From Blastococcus sp. URHD0036 (GTDB lineage: Bacteria > Actinomycetota > Actinomycetes > Mycobacteriales > Geodermatophilaceae), in assembly GCF_000701365.1 (NCBI RefSeq), contig NZ_JNIK01000018.1:248001-312000 (forward strand): DNA of 64,000 nucleotides, in the 5' to 3' direction. Shown piece after piece: positions 40,349 through 48,906 of this stretch. A model generated the notes under the pieces. It did not search any database, was not told the DNA's origin, and was given only the letters and a program-made list of their open reading frames with translations. A program made the position numbers and the translations under genes. Every line of letters begins with the position of its first letter. Position 1 is the first letter of the stretch.

Positions 40349-41565
40349 TGGCGCGGTCCCGCGCCGGGACCTGGCTGCTCGTCGCCGCCATCGTCGCGGT
40401 GGCGCTCAACCAGCGGCCCGCGGTCGTGGCGGTCGCCCCGCTGCTGGCCGACCTGCGTGCCGACACCGGCCTCTCCTCGGCCATGGCCGGCCTGCTGACC
40501 ACGGTGCCGGTGCTGTGCTTCGGTGCCTTCGCGCCGGTCGCGCCGCGGCTGGCGCAGCGGGTCGGGCTGGAGACGGCCGTGGCCGCCTCGCTGGTCCTGC
40601 TGGCCGGCGGGATCGCGCTGCGGCTGCTCTCCCCCGTCGCGCTGCTGTACGCCGGCAGCCTGCTCGCCGGCGCGGCGATCGCGCTGGCCAACGTGCTGCT
40701 CCCGGCCTACGTGAAGCGGGAGTTCGTCCGGCCCGGGGCGGTCATGGGCGCCTACTCGGCCGCGCTGAACATCGGCGCGGCCGCCGGGGCCGCCCTGACC
40801 CTCCCGGTCGCGAACGCGCTGGACGTCGACTGGCGCACGGCCCTGGGTCTGTGGTTCTTCCTCGCCCTGGGTGCGCTGGCGCTGTGGTTGCCGGTCGCCG
40901 GCACCGGGCGCGACCGGCGCAGCGCCGACCGCCTCCCGGGCGGCTCCTGGGCGCTGCTGCGGCAGCCCCTGGCCCGCCGGGTCTGCCTGTTCCTGGCCAT
41001 GAACAGCGTGCAGTTCTACTCGGTCGCCGCCTGGCTGCCGACCCTGCTGGCCGACGCGGGGGTCCCGCGGTCCGAGGGAGGTCTGCTGCTCGGCCTGTCC
41101 AACGTCGTGGGCGCGGCCGGCGCGCTGCTGGTCCCGGCGCAGGCCGGCCGGATGCGCGGTCAGCGGCCGCTGGTCGCCTTCGTCGTCGCGGCGTACGCGA
41201 TCGGCCTGACCGGGCTGCTGGTCTCCCCCGCCGCGGGCACCGCCGTGTGGGTGTGCGCCTGGGGCGTGGCCCAGGGGTCCGGCTTCGCGCTCGCGCTGAC
41301 CCTCATCGTGCTGCGCAGCCCGACCCCGCTGGTCGCCGCCCGGCTCGGCGGGGTGGCGCAGTGCGTGGGGTACCTGGTGGCGGCGAGCGGCCCGCTCCTG
41401 CTCGGTGCGCTGCACGACCTCTCGTCCGGCTGGTCGTGGCCGCTGGCGCTGCTCATCGCCGCCGTCGTCCCGATGGCGTGGGCCGGCTGGGGCGCCGGCC
41501 GGGACGTCGTCCTGGCCGCGCCTGTGGAGGCGGAGGCGGACGAGCCGGCGCCGGCCGGTCGGTGA
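40345..41565 (+). CDS. CynX/NimT-family MFS transporter
   Basis: A 406-residue major-facilitator transporter with about twelve membrane segments. The start VAAIVAVALNQRPAVVAVAPLLADL and NLPAYVKREF-like loop resemble the CynX/NimT group; those members include cyanate and nitroimidazole transporters, but the substrate here is unknown. GTG 40345 overlaps the cysN stop (GTGA); ATG 40348 is a possible alternative. The gene is at the end of the cysQ-cysD-cysN operon, so a sulfur-oxyanion role is a possibility, not shown. Confidence 0.85.
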   Translation: MMARSRAGTWLLVAAIVAVALNQRPAVVAVAPLLADLRADTGLSSAMAGLLTTVPVLCFGAFAPVAPRLAQRVGLETAVAASLVLLAGGIALRLLSPVALLYAGSLLAGAAIALANVLLPAYVKREFVRPGAVMGAYSAALNIGAAAGAALTLPVANALDVDWRTALGLWFFLALGALALWLPVAGTGRDRRSADRLPGGSWALLRQPLARRVCLFLAMNSVQFYSVAAWLPTLLADAGVPRSEGGLLLGLSNVVGAAGALLVPAQAGRMRGQRPLVAFVVAAYAIGLTGLLVSPAAGTAVWVCAWGVAQGSGFALALTLIVLRSPTPLVAARLGGVAQCVGYLVAASGPLLLGALHDLSSGWSWPLALLIAAVVPMAWAGWGAGRDVVLAAPVEAEADEPAPAGR

Positions 41566-41618
41566 TGTGCGCTCAGGGCGGGTTCTCCGACGAGAAGGCG
41601 CCCCGACCGCACATCACC
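41561..41618. terminator. Large nested hairpin between MFS gene and small acidic protein gene
   Basis: Outer arms GGTGATGTGCG (41561-41571) and its complement (41608-41618), with inner complementarity GGGCG/CGCCC and TTCTC/GAGAA. It covers the MFS stop codon and separates convergent genes. Confidence 0.75.
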
Positions 41619-41629
41619 GCGGTCGGTTC

Positions 41630-41788
41630 CTACTCGGTCGGTGCGGGCGGCTCGAGGTCCTTGCCGGCCCAGTCCTTGCCCGCCTGGTCCGCGTGCTCCG
41701 AGGCGCTGTCGGTCTGACCGGCGACGCTCTCGATCATCTCCTCGTCGGACACGCCCTCACCTGCGGCGTGGGTCCCTGGCTCGGTCAT
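41630..41788 (-). CDS. 52-residue acidic protein of unknown function
   Basis: A small, strongly acidic protein (GVSDEEMIESVAGQTDSASE and Glu/Asp throughout), without hydrophobic stretches. Its ATG overlaps the stop codon of the MFS gene on the same strand (ATGA), which supports expression. The SDEEMIESVAGQTDS region looks conserved in style, but I cannot assign a family. Confidence 0.7.
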   Translation of the reverse strand: MTEPGTHAAGEGVSDEEMIESVAGQTDSASEHADQAGKDWAGKDLEPPAPTE

Positions 41789-43050
41789 CGCACATCTCCT
41801 TCGACTGCGGACGGGTCCTCCCGCCCCTCCCCGGCTCCCGCGACCACCAAACCCCGAGCGTCCGGTGTCACAGCCCGGCCACGGCTCCGGACCCCGGCGA
41901 CCAGCATCAGCACGCAGAGGCCGATGAGCACCGGCTCGACGACGAACGCGGCGGACAGCCCGACCCGGTCGGCCAGGAACCCGAGGACGAACGGCGCGAC
42001 CACGACCAGCAGCCCGCCGACGAGCTGCGAGCGGGCGTTGGCGCGGTCCTCGCGGCCGGCCGCGGCGCCGAGCGCCAGCGAGAGCGCGAGCGGGTAGAGG
42101 TTGGCGATGCCCACGCCGGCGAGCAGCAGGCCGACCAGGGCCCCGGCCGGGGAGGAGAGGAGCCAGAACAGCAGGAAGCCGCCGGCGGTCAGGGCCAGTG
42201 ACCCGTACAGGAGCGGCAGCGTCCGCCCGGGGCGCCGGGTGGCGACCGCCCCGCCCACCCGGCCGACCAGCAGCCCCAGGTAGTGGACGCTCATCGCCGT
42301 CGCCGCCACGGGGGCCGACAGGCCGACCGCCTGCAACTGCTCGGCGCCGAAGTAGACGAGGCAGAACTCCACCGCCATGCTCGCCGCGACCAGTCCGGTG
42401 AACAGACGGGCGGCCACCGGCAACCGCGGGTCGGCCCCTGCCCCGTCCGGCGTGTACGTGTCGGCCGGCGCCGGGAGCGGCCGCCCCCGGGAGCGCAGGT
42501 ACAGGACCGCGAGCCCGAGGACGGGCAGGAGATAGGCCACCCGCCAGCCGAGCGGCCCGGCCGCGAGCGCGCCCAGGGCCAGCGGGGCGAGCACGGCACA
42601 GGCGGCGGCCCCGATGTTCGCCTCGGCCAGTGCCTGCTCCCGCCGCGGGCCGTGCCGGTCGGAGAACACCGCCTGGACGACGGCGAGCAGCAGCGTGCCG
42701 CCGGCACCGAGGACGGCGGCGCCGGCCAGGGTCAGGGCGGTCCGGTCCCCGGTCACGAGGACGACGGCGCCCACGCCGGCCACCGCGGCCGAGGACCACA
42801 GCAGCGCGGCGCGGGAGAACCGGCGCGCGGCTCCCGGGAACAGCAGGCCGACGACGACGGTGCCGGCCGACCAGACCGCGGTGTGCACGCTCAGCACGGT
42901 GTAGGAGAAGCCGCGTTCCGCTCGGAGCAGCGACAACACGGGGCCGAAGGCGTAGAGCCAGAACGTGAAGCAGACCAGCACCGAGTAGGCGAGCACGGTG
43001 GGCGCGTCGCGCTGGAACTCGCCGCGGACTTGCTCTGTGTATCGATACAC
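41785..43050 (-). CDS. MFS transporter under LacI-type control
   Basis: A 421-residue major-facilitator protein with about twelve membrane segments (first YSVLVCFTFWLYAFGPVLSLL, then RAERGFSYTVLSVHTAVWSAG). The substrate is unknown. TACAGT (43057-43062, minus strand) is six bases before GTG 43050, so the transcript is leaderless. The start codon lies at the edge of the perfect operator palindrome 43036-43051, so repressor binding would block initiation directly. It is divergent from the LacI gene. Confidence 0.82.
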   Translation of the reverse strand: MYRYTEQVRGEFQRDAPTVLAYSVLVCFTFWLYAFGPVLSLLRAERGFSYTVLSVHTAVWSAGTVVVGLLFPGAARRFSRAALLWSSAAVAGVGAVVLVTGDRTALTLAGAAVLGAGGTLLLAVVQAVFSDRHGPRREQALAEANIGAAACAVLAPLALGALAAGPLGWRVAYLLPVLGLAVLYLRSRGRPLPAPADTYTPDGAGADPRLPVAARLFTGLVAASMAVEFCLVYFGAEQLQAVGLSAPVAATAMSVHYLGLLVGRVGGAVATRRPGRTLPLLYGSLALTAGGFLLFWLLSSPAGALVGLLLAGVGIANLYPLALSLALGAAAGREDRANARSQLVGGLLVVVAPFVLGFLADRVGLSAAFVVEPVLIGLCVLMLVAGVRSRGRAVTPDARGLVVAGAGEGREDPSAVEGDVR

Positions 43051-43051
43051 A
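43036..43051. promoter_or_regulatory. LacI-family operator: perfect 16-bp palindrome
   Basis: TGTGTATCGATACACA, between the LacI gene and the MFS transporter gene and covering the MFS start codon. Confidence 0.8.
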
Positions 43052-43056
43052 CCGAC

Positions 43057-43062
43057 ACTGTA
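43057..43062 (-). promoter_or_regulatory. -10 box of leaderless MFS transporter gene
   Basis: TACAGT on the minus strand, six bases before GTG 43050. Confidence 0.55.
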
Positions 43063-43065
43063 CGA

Positions 43066-44118
43066 GTGCACCCCACCGACGGCGACCCGGGTCCGCGGCC
43101 GACGATGCGTCAGGTGGCACGCGCCGCGGGGGTGTCGCCGATGACGGTCTCCTACGTCTACTCGCAGCCGGGCCGGGTGTCGGCCGGAACCGCCGAGCGG
43201 GTCCGGGCAGCGGCGCGCGCGCTCTCGTATCCCGGGCCCGACCCGACCGGCCGCGCGCTCCGCCGGGGCCGGGTGGGGAGCCTGGGCGTCGTCCTGGGCG
43301 AGCGGCTGAGCTACGCCTTCGACGACCCCCAGGCCGCCCGGTTCCTGAGCGGGGTGGCGGACGTCTGCGCGGCGGAGGGGGTCGGGCTGACGCTGCTGCC
43401 GATCACCGGCGGTCCGAGCGACGTCCAGCGCGTGGCCGAGGCCGTGGTCGACGGCCTGGTCGTCTGGACCACGAGCGACGACGACCCGGTCCTGGACGCG
43501 ATCGCCGACCGGGGACTGCCGGCCGTGGTCCACGCGGGTCCGCAGCACCGTGGCCTGCCGGTGCTCGGGATCGACGACCGGGCCGCCGCCGCGGCCGTGG
43601 GGCGCATCGCCTTCGCGGGGGCGCGGCGACCGGTCGTGCTCGGCTTCCCGCTCGACCGGGACCGCGAGCGGGCCCTGCGGACCGGGCCGGAGGTCGGGGA
43701 GATCCGGTTCCCGGTGACCCGGAACCGCTGGGACGGCTTCCGCGACGCCTGGACCGGCGACGGCGGTCCTCCGGCCGGGCTGCGACTGGCCGTGTGCCCG
43801 GTCAACGACGTCGGCGAGGGAGCGGCGTTCGCTGCCGAGCTGCTGGCCGGCGACGACCCGCCGGACGCGATCGCCGCGATGAGCGACGAGCTCGCCCTGG
43901 GCGCTCTCCGCGCCGCGGCGGGGGCCGGGGTGGACGTGCCGGCCGACCTGGCCGTGACGGGGTGGGACGACGGCGACGCGGCGGCCGCCGTCGGGCTCAC
44001 CACCGTGTCGCAGTCGCTGCGGGAGCAGGGCGCTCTGTGCGCGCGGATCGCCCTGGGCGGACCGGCCCCGGGCACCCCACCCGCGTGGCAGGTCGTCGTC
44101 CGCTCGACCACCCGCTGA
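43066..44118 (+). CDS. LacI-family transcriptional regulator
   Basis: A 350-residue LacI-family repressor. The HTH is MRQVARAAGVSPMTVSYVYS with a hinge helix AERVRAAARALSYPGP; the C-terminal effector domain has the periplasmic-binding-protein fold (VGSLGVVLGE, VDGLVVW, DAIAAMSDELALGALRAAAGAGVDVPADLAVTGWDD). The ligand is unknown. GTG 43066 is assigned; ATG 43105 is an alternative. The palindrome 43036-43051 is a good operator, so the protein controls its own gene and the divergent transporter. Confidence 0.9.
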   Translation: MHPTDGDPGPRPTMRQVARAAGVSPMTVSYVYSQPGRVSAGTAERVRAAARALSYPGPDPTGRALRRGRVGSLGVVLGERLSYAFDDPQAARFLSGVADVCAAEGVGLTLLPITGGPSDVQRVAEAVVDGLVVWTTSDDDPVLDAIADRGLPAVVHAGPQHRGLPVLGIDDRAAAAAVGRIAFAGARRPVVLGFPLDRDRERALRTGPEVGEIRFPVTRNRWDGFRDAWTGDGGPPAGLRLAVCPVNDVGEGAAFAAELLAGDDPPDAIAAMSDELALGALRAAAGAGVDVPADLAVTGWDDGDAAAAVGLTTVSQSLREQGALCARIALGGPAPGTPPAWQVVVRSTTR

Positions 44119-44120
44119 CC

Positions 44121-44161
44121 CGGAGGAGATCCGTGGGCGTGACGCCCACGGATCTCCTCCG
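44121..44161. terminator. Very long perfect hairpin between lacI and hrpA
   Basis: Perfect 20-bp arms (44121-44140 and 44142-44161) around a single G. Ends exactly before the hrpA stop codon. Confidence 0.85.
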
Positions 44162-44163
44162 CG

Positions 44164-47100
44164 TCAGGCGGAGACGCGGTCGATGGCCTTGTAGATCCGC
44201 TGCTCCGACACCGCGCGCGCGGTGCCCAGCTGCTGGGCGAACAGCGCCACCCGGAGCTCCTCGAGCATCCAGCGCACCGCGGTGACCGGGTCGTCCGGCG
44301 CACCGCTCGGGGGCCGCTGCCGGCGCAGCTGGTCGTACTCGGCGGTCACGGCCTCGACCTGGTGCATCCCCAGCGCGTCGCGGGCAGCGTTGGCCGGCAG
44401 CTTCTCCAGCCGGAGCGCCATGCCCTTGAGGTAGCGGACGACGTCGGACAGCCGGCGCCGGCCGGTCGCGACGACGAAGCCCTTGTGCAGCAGCCCCGCC
44501 ATCTGCCGGCGCAGATCGGCGATCGCGGCGTCGGGGACCCGGCGTCCCGGCGCGGCCCCCAGGGCCACCGCCACCTCGCGGGCCTCGGTGAGCAGCGCCT
44601 CGACGCGGGTGACGACGTCGCGGGTCAGCGGCAGCAGCTGGGCGCGGGCGGTCTCCACCAGCGCGGCGAAGGCGGCTGCCTCGCGCGGCGGCCCCCCGGC
44701 GGCCGCGATCAGCTCGTCGGCGGCGGCGTCCACGCAGTCGGCCACGAGGTCGGGGATCTCGCCGTCCGGGTTGAACTGCAGCGCCAGCCGCGACCGCGGG
44801 CCCAGCCCCTTGACCACCTGCCGCGCCGGGGAGCCGGCGGCCAGCACCAGCAACCGCCGGACGCCGCGCCAGTGCAGCCGGGTCGCCTCGGCCTCGGTCG
44901 CCACGACCCGGACGCCGGCGGTCTCGCCCTCGTCCACCACCGCGGGGAAGGCCTGCACCACGTGCCCGCCCCGGCGTACGTCGACGGTGCGCGGCAGGTC
45001 GCCGATCGTCCAGGCGGTGAGCCCGGTGCGCTCCAGGTCCGCAGCGGCGCTGGCCAGGCTGGCGCGGGCCTGCGGAGCCACCTCGGCGCGCAGCGCGGCC
45101 AGGTCCTTGCCGCTGGCCAGGGTGCGCTGCCGGTCGTCGACCACCCGGAAGGTCGCCCGCAGGTGGTCGGGCACCTGCGCGGGCACCCAGGAGTCCGGCG
45201 GGACGACGACCGCCGCCGACCGGCGCAGCTCCCGCTCCAGCGCCGGCAGCAGGGGCTCGCCCGGGTCGATCCGCGGCAGGACCTCGCGCACCCGGTCGGG
45301 GATCGGCACCAGGGCGCGGCGCAGCTGCTTGGGCAGCGTGCGCAACAGCGCGGTCACCAGTTCCTCGCGCTGCCCGGGGACCGTGAACGCCAGCGAGCTG
45401 CCCGCCGTCCGCTCGGCGACGGTGTCGAGCACCGCCAGCGGGACGTCGACCGTGACGCCGTCCTCCGGCGCCCCGGGTGCGAACGCGTACGACAGGGGGA
45501 GGGTCAGGCCCTGCGTCAGCGGGACGGCGTCGGGGAAGTCCTCCTCGCGCACCGACCCGGCCGCCGCGGCGTTCGTCAGCATCTCCGGGGTCAGCGTGAG
45601 CAGGTCCGGCGTGCGCCGCCGGGCCTCCTTCCACCAGCGGTCGAAGTGCCGGGTGGAGACGACGTCGGCCGGGACGCGGGCGTCGTAGAGCTCGAACAGC
45701 GTCTCGTCGTCGACCCGGATGTCGCGGCGGCGGGCCCGCTCCTCGAGCTCGGCGACCCGCTCCAGCGCGCGCTGGTTCTCGGCCCAGAACCGGTGGTGGG
45801 TCGTCCACTCGCCCTGCACCAGTGCGTGCCGGATGAACAGCTCGCGCGAGACCTCGGGATCGATCGAGCCGTACTGCACCCGCCGGCCGACCACGAGCGG
45901 GAGGCCGTACAGGGTGACCCGCTCGGTCGCGACGACGGAACCGCGCTTCGCGTCCCACCGGGGCTCGGAGTACTCCCGCTTCACCAGGTGGTCGGCGAGC
46001 TTCTCGACCGTCTCCGGGTCGATCCGCGCCACCATGCGGGCGAACAGCCGGCTGGTCTCCACCAGCTCGGCGGCGACCACCCACCGGGGCGGCTTCTTCG
46101 CCAGGGGGGTGCCGGGGGCGATCACGAAGCGGGCGTTGCGGGGGCCGAGGTACTCGCGGCCGCCGCGCCGCCGGTCGCCGTCCTTCGCCTTGCCCTCCTC
46201 GATCTGCATGCCGATCTGGCTGAGCAGGCCGGCCAGCAGCGACGCGGTGATGCCGCGCTCGTCGGGCTCCACCGCGGGGTGGGTGAGCGTCATGCCGAGG
46301 CGGCGGGCGGTGCCGCGCAGCTGGCCGTAGAGGTCCTGCCACTCGCGGATGCGCAGGTAGTGCAGGAACTCCTTCTTCACGGTGCGCCGGAACGCGCTGC
46401 CGCTCAGGGCGTCCTGCTGCTCCTCCAGGTACCGCCACAGGTTGAGCAGCGCGAGGAAGTCGGAGTTCTCGTCGGCGAACCGGGCGTGCAGTTGGTCGGC
46501 GGCCTGCTGGTGCTCGGCGGGTCGCTCCCGCGGGTCCTGGATGGTCAGGCCGGCGGCGATCACCAGCACCTCGTCGAGCACGCCGTGCCGGTCGGCCTCC
46601 ACGACCATGCGGGCGATCCGCGGGTCCAGCGGGAGTGCGGCCAGCGCCCGGCCGGTGGGGGTGAGCTTCCCGTGCTCGTCCAGGGCGCCGAGCTCCTCGA
46701 GGAGGGCGAGGCCGTCGGCGACGGCGCGGCGGTCGGGCGGGTCGATGAACGGGAACTCCGCGACGTCGCCGAGGTCGAGCGAGGCCATCTGCAGGAGGAC
46801 GGCGGCCAGGCTGGTCCGGAGGATCTCCGGGTCGGTGTACTCCGGCCGCGCGTCGAAGTCGGCTTGCGCGTAGAGCCGGATCGCGATGCCGTCGGAGGTG
46901 CGCCCGCACCGGCCCGACCGCTGCCGCGCCGAGGCCTGGCTGATCGCCTCGATCGGCAGCCGCTGCACCTTGGTCCGCGCGCTGTACCGGGAGATGCGCG
47001 CCGTCCCGGGGTCGACGACGTAGCGGATGCCGGGCACGGTCAGCGACGTCTCGGCGACGTTGGTGGCGAGCACGACCCGCCGGCCGGTGTGCCGCTCGAA

Positions 47101-48147
47101 GACCCGGTGCTGCTCGGCCGCGGACAGCCGCGCGTAGAGCGGCAGCACCTCGATGCCGGGGAAGCGGTCCTCCAGCGCGTCGGCGGTGTCGCGGATCTCG
47201 CGCTCACCGGCGAGGAAGACCAGGACGTCGCCCGGGCCCTCCCCCACCAGTTCCTGGACGGCGTCCCCGATCGCGGTGACCTGGTCGCGGTCCTCGTCGG
47301 CCTCCGGATCGTCGGGGTCCACGACCGGCCGGTAGCGGATCTCCACCGGGTACGTCCGGCCGCTCACCTCGACGACCGGCACCTCCGCGCCGTCGCCACG
47401 GCTCTGCCCCTTCTCACCGAGGCCTGTGAAGTGCTTCGCGATCCGCTCGACGTCGATCGTCGCGGAGGTGATGACGACCTTGAGGTCGGGGCGGCGGGGC
47501 AGGATCCGGGCCAGGTAGCCGAGCAGGAAGTCGATGTTGAGGCTGCGCTCGTGCGCCTCGTCGATGATCAGCGTGTCGTACTGGCGCAGCAGCCGGTCGT
47601 GCGCGATCTCGGCGAGCAGCACGCCGTCGGTCATGACCTTGACCAGGGTGGAGTCCGAGACCTGGTCGGTGAACCGGACCTTCCAGCCGACGACGTCGCC
47701 CAGCGGCCGGTCCAGCTCCTCGGCGATCCGCTCGGCCACCGTGCGGGCCGCGATCCGCCGGGGCTGGGTGTGCCCGATCCGCCCGCGCACGCCGCGGCCG
47801 AGCTCGAGCGCGATCTTCGGCAGCTGCGTGGTCTTGCCCGAGCCGGTCTCGCCGGCGACGACGACGACCTGGGAGTCGCGGAGCGCCGCGGCGATGTCCT
47901 CGCGGCGGGCGGACACCGGGAGCTCGGCCGGGTAGGTGATCGGGGGGACGGCGGCGCGACGGCGGGCGATCCGCTCCTCGGCGACCGCGACGTCGGCGGT
48001 GATCCGCTCGCGCTGGCGGGCCCGGGCCTCGGGGTCGCGGGTGCGCCGCGTGCCGTCGAGCCGGCGGCCGAGACGGTGCTCGTCCTCGAGGGTCAGCGCG
48101 GCCAGCCGGGAGCGGAGGTCGCCCGGGACCGGGGCGTCGCCGGACAT
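44164..48147 (-). CDS. hrpA: DEAH-box ATP-dependent RNA helicase HrpA
   Basis: A 1327-residue DEAH helicase, the typical HrpA length, that remodels RNA or ribosome complexes in the cytoplasm. Motif I GETGSGKTTQ, motif II DEAH (IIDEAHERS), motif III SAT, motif V/VI region with TNVAETSLTVPGI and QRSGRCGR; the HA2/OB-fold and DUF3418 C-terminal regions follow. ATG 48147 is supported by GAGGAG about six bases upstream. The ~3.8 kb open frame on the opposite strand is a shadow. Confidence 0.94.
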   Translation of the reverse strand: MSGDAPVPGDLRSRLAALTLEDEHRLGRRLDGTRRTRDPEARARQRERITADVAVAEERIARRRAAVPPITYPAELPVSARREDIAAALRDSQVVVVAGETGSGKTTQLPKIALELGRGVRGRIGHTQPRRIAARTVAERIAEELDRPLGDVVGWKVRFTDQVSDSTLVKVMTDGVLLAEIAHDRLLRQYDTLIIDEAHERSLNIDFLLGYLARILPRRPDLKVVITSATIDVERIAKHFTGLGEKGQSRGDGAEVPVVEVSGRTYPVEIRYRPVVDPDDPEADEDRDQVTAIGDAVQELVGEGPGDVLVFLAGEREIRDTADALEDRFPGIEVLPLYARLSAAEQHRVFERHTGRRVVLATNVAETSLTVPGIRYVVDPGTARISRYSARTKVQRLPIEAISQASARQRSGRCGRTSDGIAIRLYAQADFDARPEYTDPEILRTSLAAVLLQMASLDLGDVAEFPFIDPPDRRAVADGLALLEELGALDEHGKLTPTGRALAALPLDPRIARMVVEADRHGVLDEVLVIAAGLTIQDPRERPAEHQQAADQLHARFADENSDFLALLNLWRYLEEQQDALSGSAFRRTVKKEFLHYLRIREWQDLYGQLRGTARRLGMTLTHPAVEPDERGITASLLAGLLSQIGMQIEEGKAKDGDRRRGGREYLGPRNARFVIAPGTPLAKKPPRWVVAAELVETSRLFARMVARIDPETVEKLADHLVKREYSEPRWDAKRGSVVATERVTLYGLPLVVGRRVQYGSIDPEVSRELFIRHALVQGEWTTHHRFWAENQRALERVAELEERARRRDIRVDDETLFELYDARVPADVVSTRHFDRWWKEARRRTPDLLTLTPEMLTNAAAAGSVREEDFPDAVPLTQGLTLPLSYAFAPGAPEDGVTVDVPLAVLDTVAERTAGSSLAFTVPGQREELVTALLRTLPKQLRRALVPIPDRVREVLPRIDPGEPLLPALERELRRSAAVVVPPDSWVPAQVPDHLRATFRVVDDRQRTLASGKDLAALRAEVAPQARASLASAAADLERTGLTAWTIGDLPRTVDVRRGGHVVQAFPAVVDEGETAGVRVVATEAEATRLHWRGVRRLLVLAAGSPARQVVKGLGPRSRLALQFNPDGEIPDLVADCVDAAADELIAAAGGPPREAAAFAALVETARAQLLPLTRDVVTRVEALLTEAREVAVALGAAPGRRVPDAAIADLRRQMAGLLHKGFVVATGRRRLSDVVRYLKGMALRLEKLPANAARDALGMHQVEAVTAEYDQLRRQRPPSGAPDDPVTAVRWMLEELRVALFAQQLGTARAVSEQRIYKAIDRVSA

Positions 48148-48304
48148 GGGGATCTCCTCTCGAGCGCGGGTGGAGCGCCGGGCGGGCGCGGGGCGGACCG
48201 GCCCGGGCAGGAATGACGTCCCTGCCGGCGGGTACCTCGTCCCAGGATCCCACCCCGCGGGCACCGGCCGATCGTGGTGCCTGACATCACAGTCCGTGTA
48301 GGGC

Positions 48305-48342
48305 ACAACTGTGTGCGTGCACTTCGCAACAGGTTGTACCGT
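48305..48342 (+). promoter_or_regulatory. Promoter/operator region of marR
   Basis: Inverted arms ACAAC (48305-48309) and GTTGT (48333-48337), the latter joined to TACCGT (48337-48342), a plausible -10. A smaller CAAC-AG-GTTG lies inside. Possible MarR autoregulatory operator. Confidence 0.45.
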
Positions 48343-48393
48343 GCATCTGTTCCCGGCGTGAGCGCCGCACCTCCAGGCTCCATCGGAGATCCC

Positions 48394-48906
48394 ATGACCA
48401 CACCCACCGCTCCGGCGACCCGGGCCGATCGTCAGGCCGATCTGCACGCCCTGGGGGAGCACCTGCCGCGACTCATGCGCGTGGTCCACGCCCACAAGGC
48501 GAGCACGGCCGCCGACGCCCGCGACCGCGCCGCGCACGTGCTGCTCTTCCCGCTCGTCCGGCTGGGTCCGCTCCGTCAGGGCGCGCTCGCCGACCTGGTC
48601 CACGCCGACCCCTCCACGGTCAGCCGGCACGTCGCGACCCTGGTCGAGGGCGGGCTGGTCCGGCGCGTGCCGGACGAGCGCGACGGGCGGGCGAGCCGGC
48701 TCGTCGTGACCGAGGCCGGCCACGCCGCACTGGCGGCCCTGCGGGCCGAACGCGAGGCGATCCTCGCCCACGTCACGGCCGACTGGGACGACGCCGAGCT
48801 GGCCACCCTCACCGACCTCTTCGGGCGCCTCGTCGACGGCCTCGCCGGCGCCCTGCCCTCCGACGCCCCTGTCGATCCCTTCCCCACCTCGAGAGAAGCC
48901 CGATGA
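48394..48906 (+). CDS. MarR-family transcriptional regulator
   Basis: A 170-residue MarR regulator. The winged helix is LRQGALADLVHADPSTVSRHVATLVEGGLVRRVPDERDGRASRLVVTEAG (HTH plus wing), flanked by dimerisation helices. It overlaps the exporter gene by four bases (ATGA), so it most likely regulates this pump. GGAG precedes ATG 48394. It may respond to the pump's substrate, a small phenolic or drug-like compound. Confidence 0.9.
   Translation: MTTPTAPATRADRQADLHALGEHLPRLMRVVHAHKASTAADARDRAAHVLLFPLVRLGPLRQGALADLVHADPSTVSRHVATLVEGGLVRRVPDERDGRASRLVVTEAGHAALAALRAEREAILAHVTADWDDAELATLTDLFGRLVDGLAGALPSDAPVDPFPTSREAR

Noticed and set aside
44362-48216. A 1284-codon plus-strand open frame opposite hrpA
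   Set aside because: A long stop-free antisense frame is expected in GC-rich DNA opposite a long gene; its translation has no motif.
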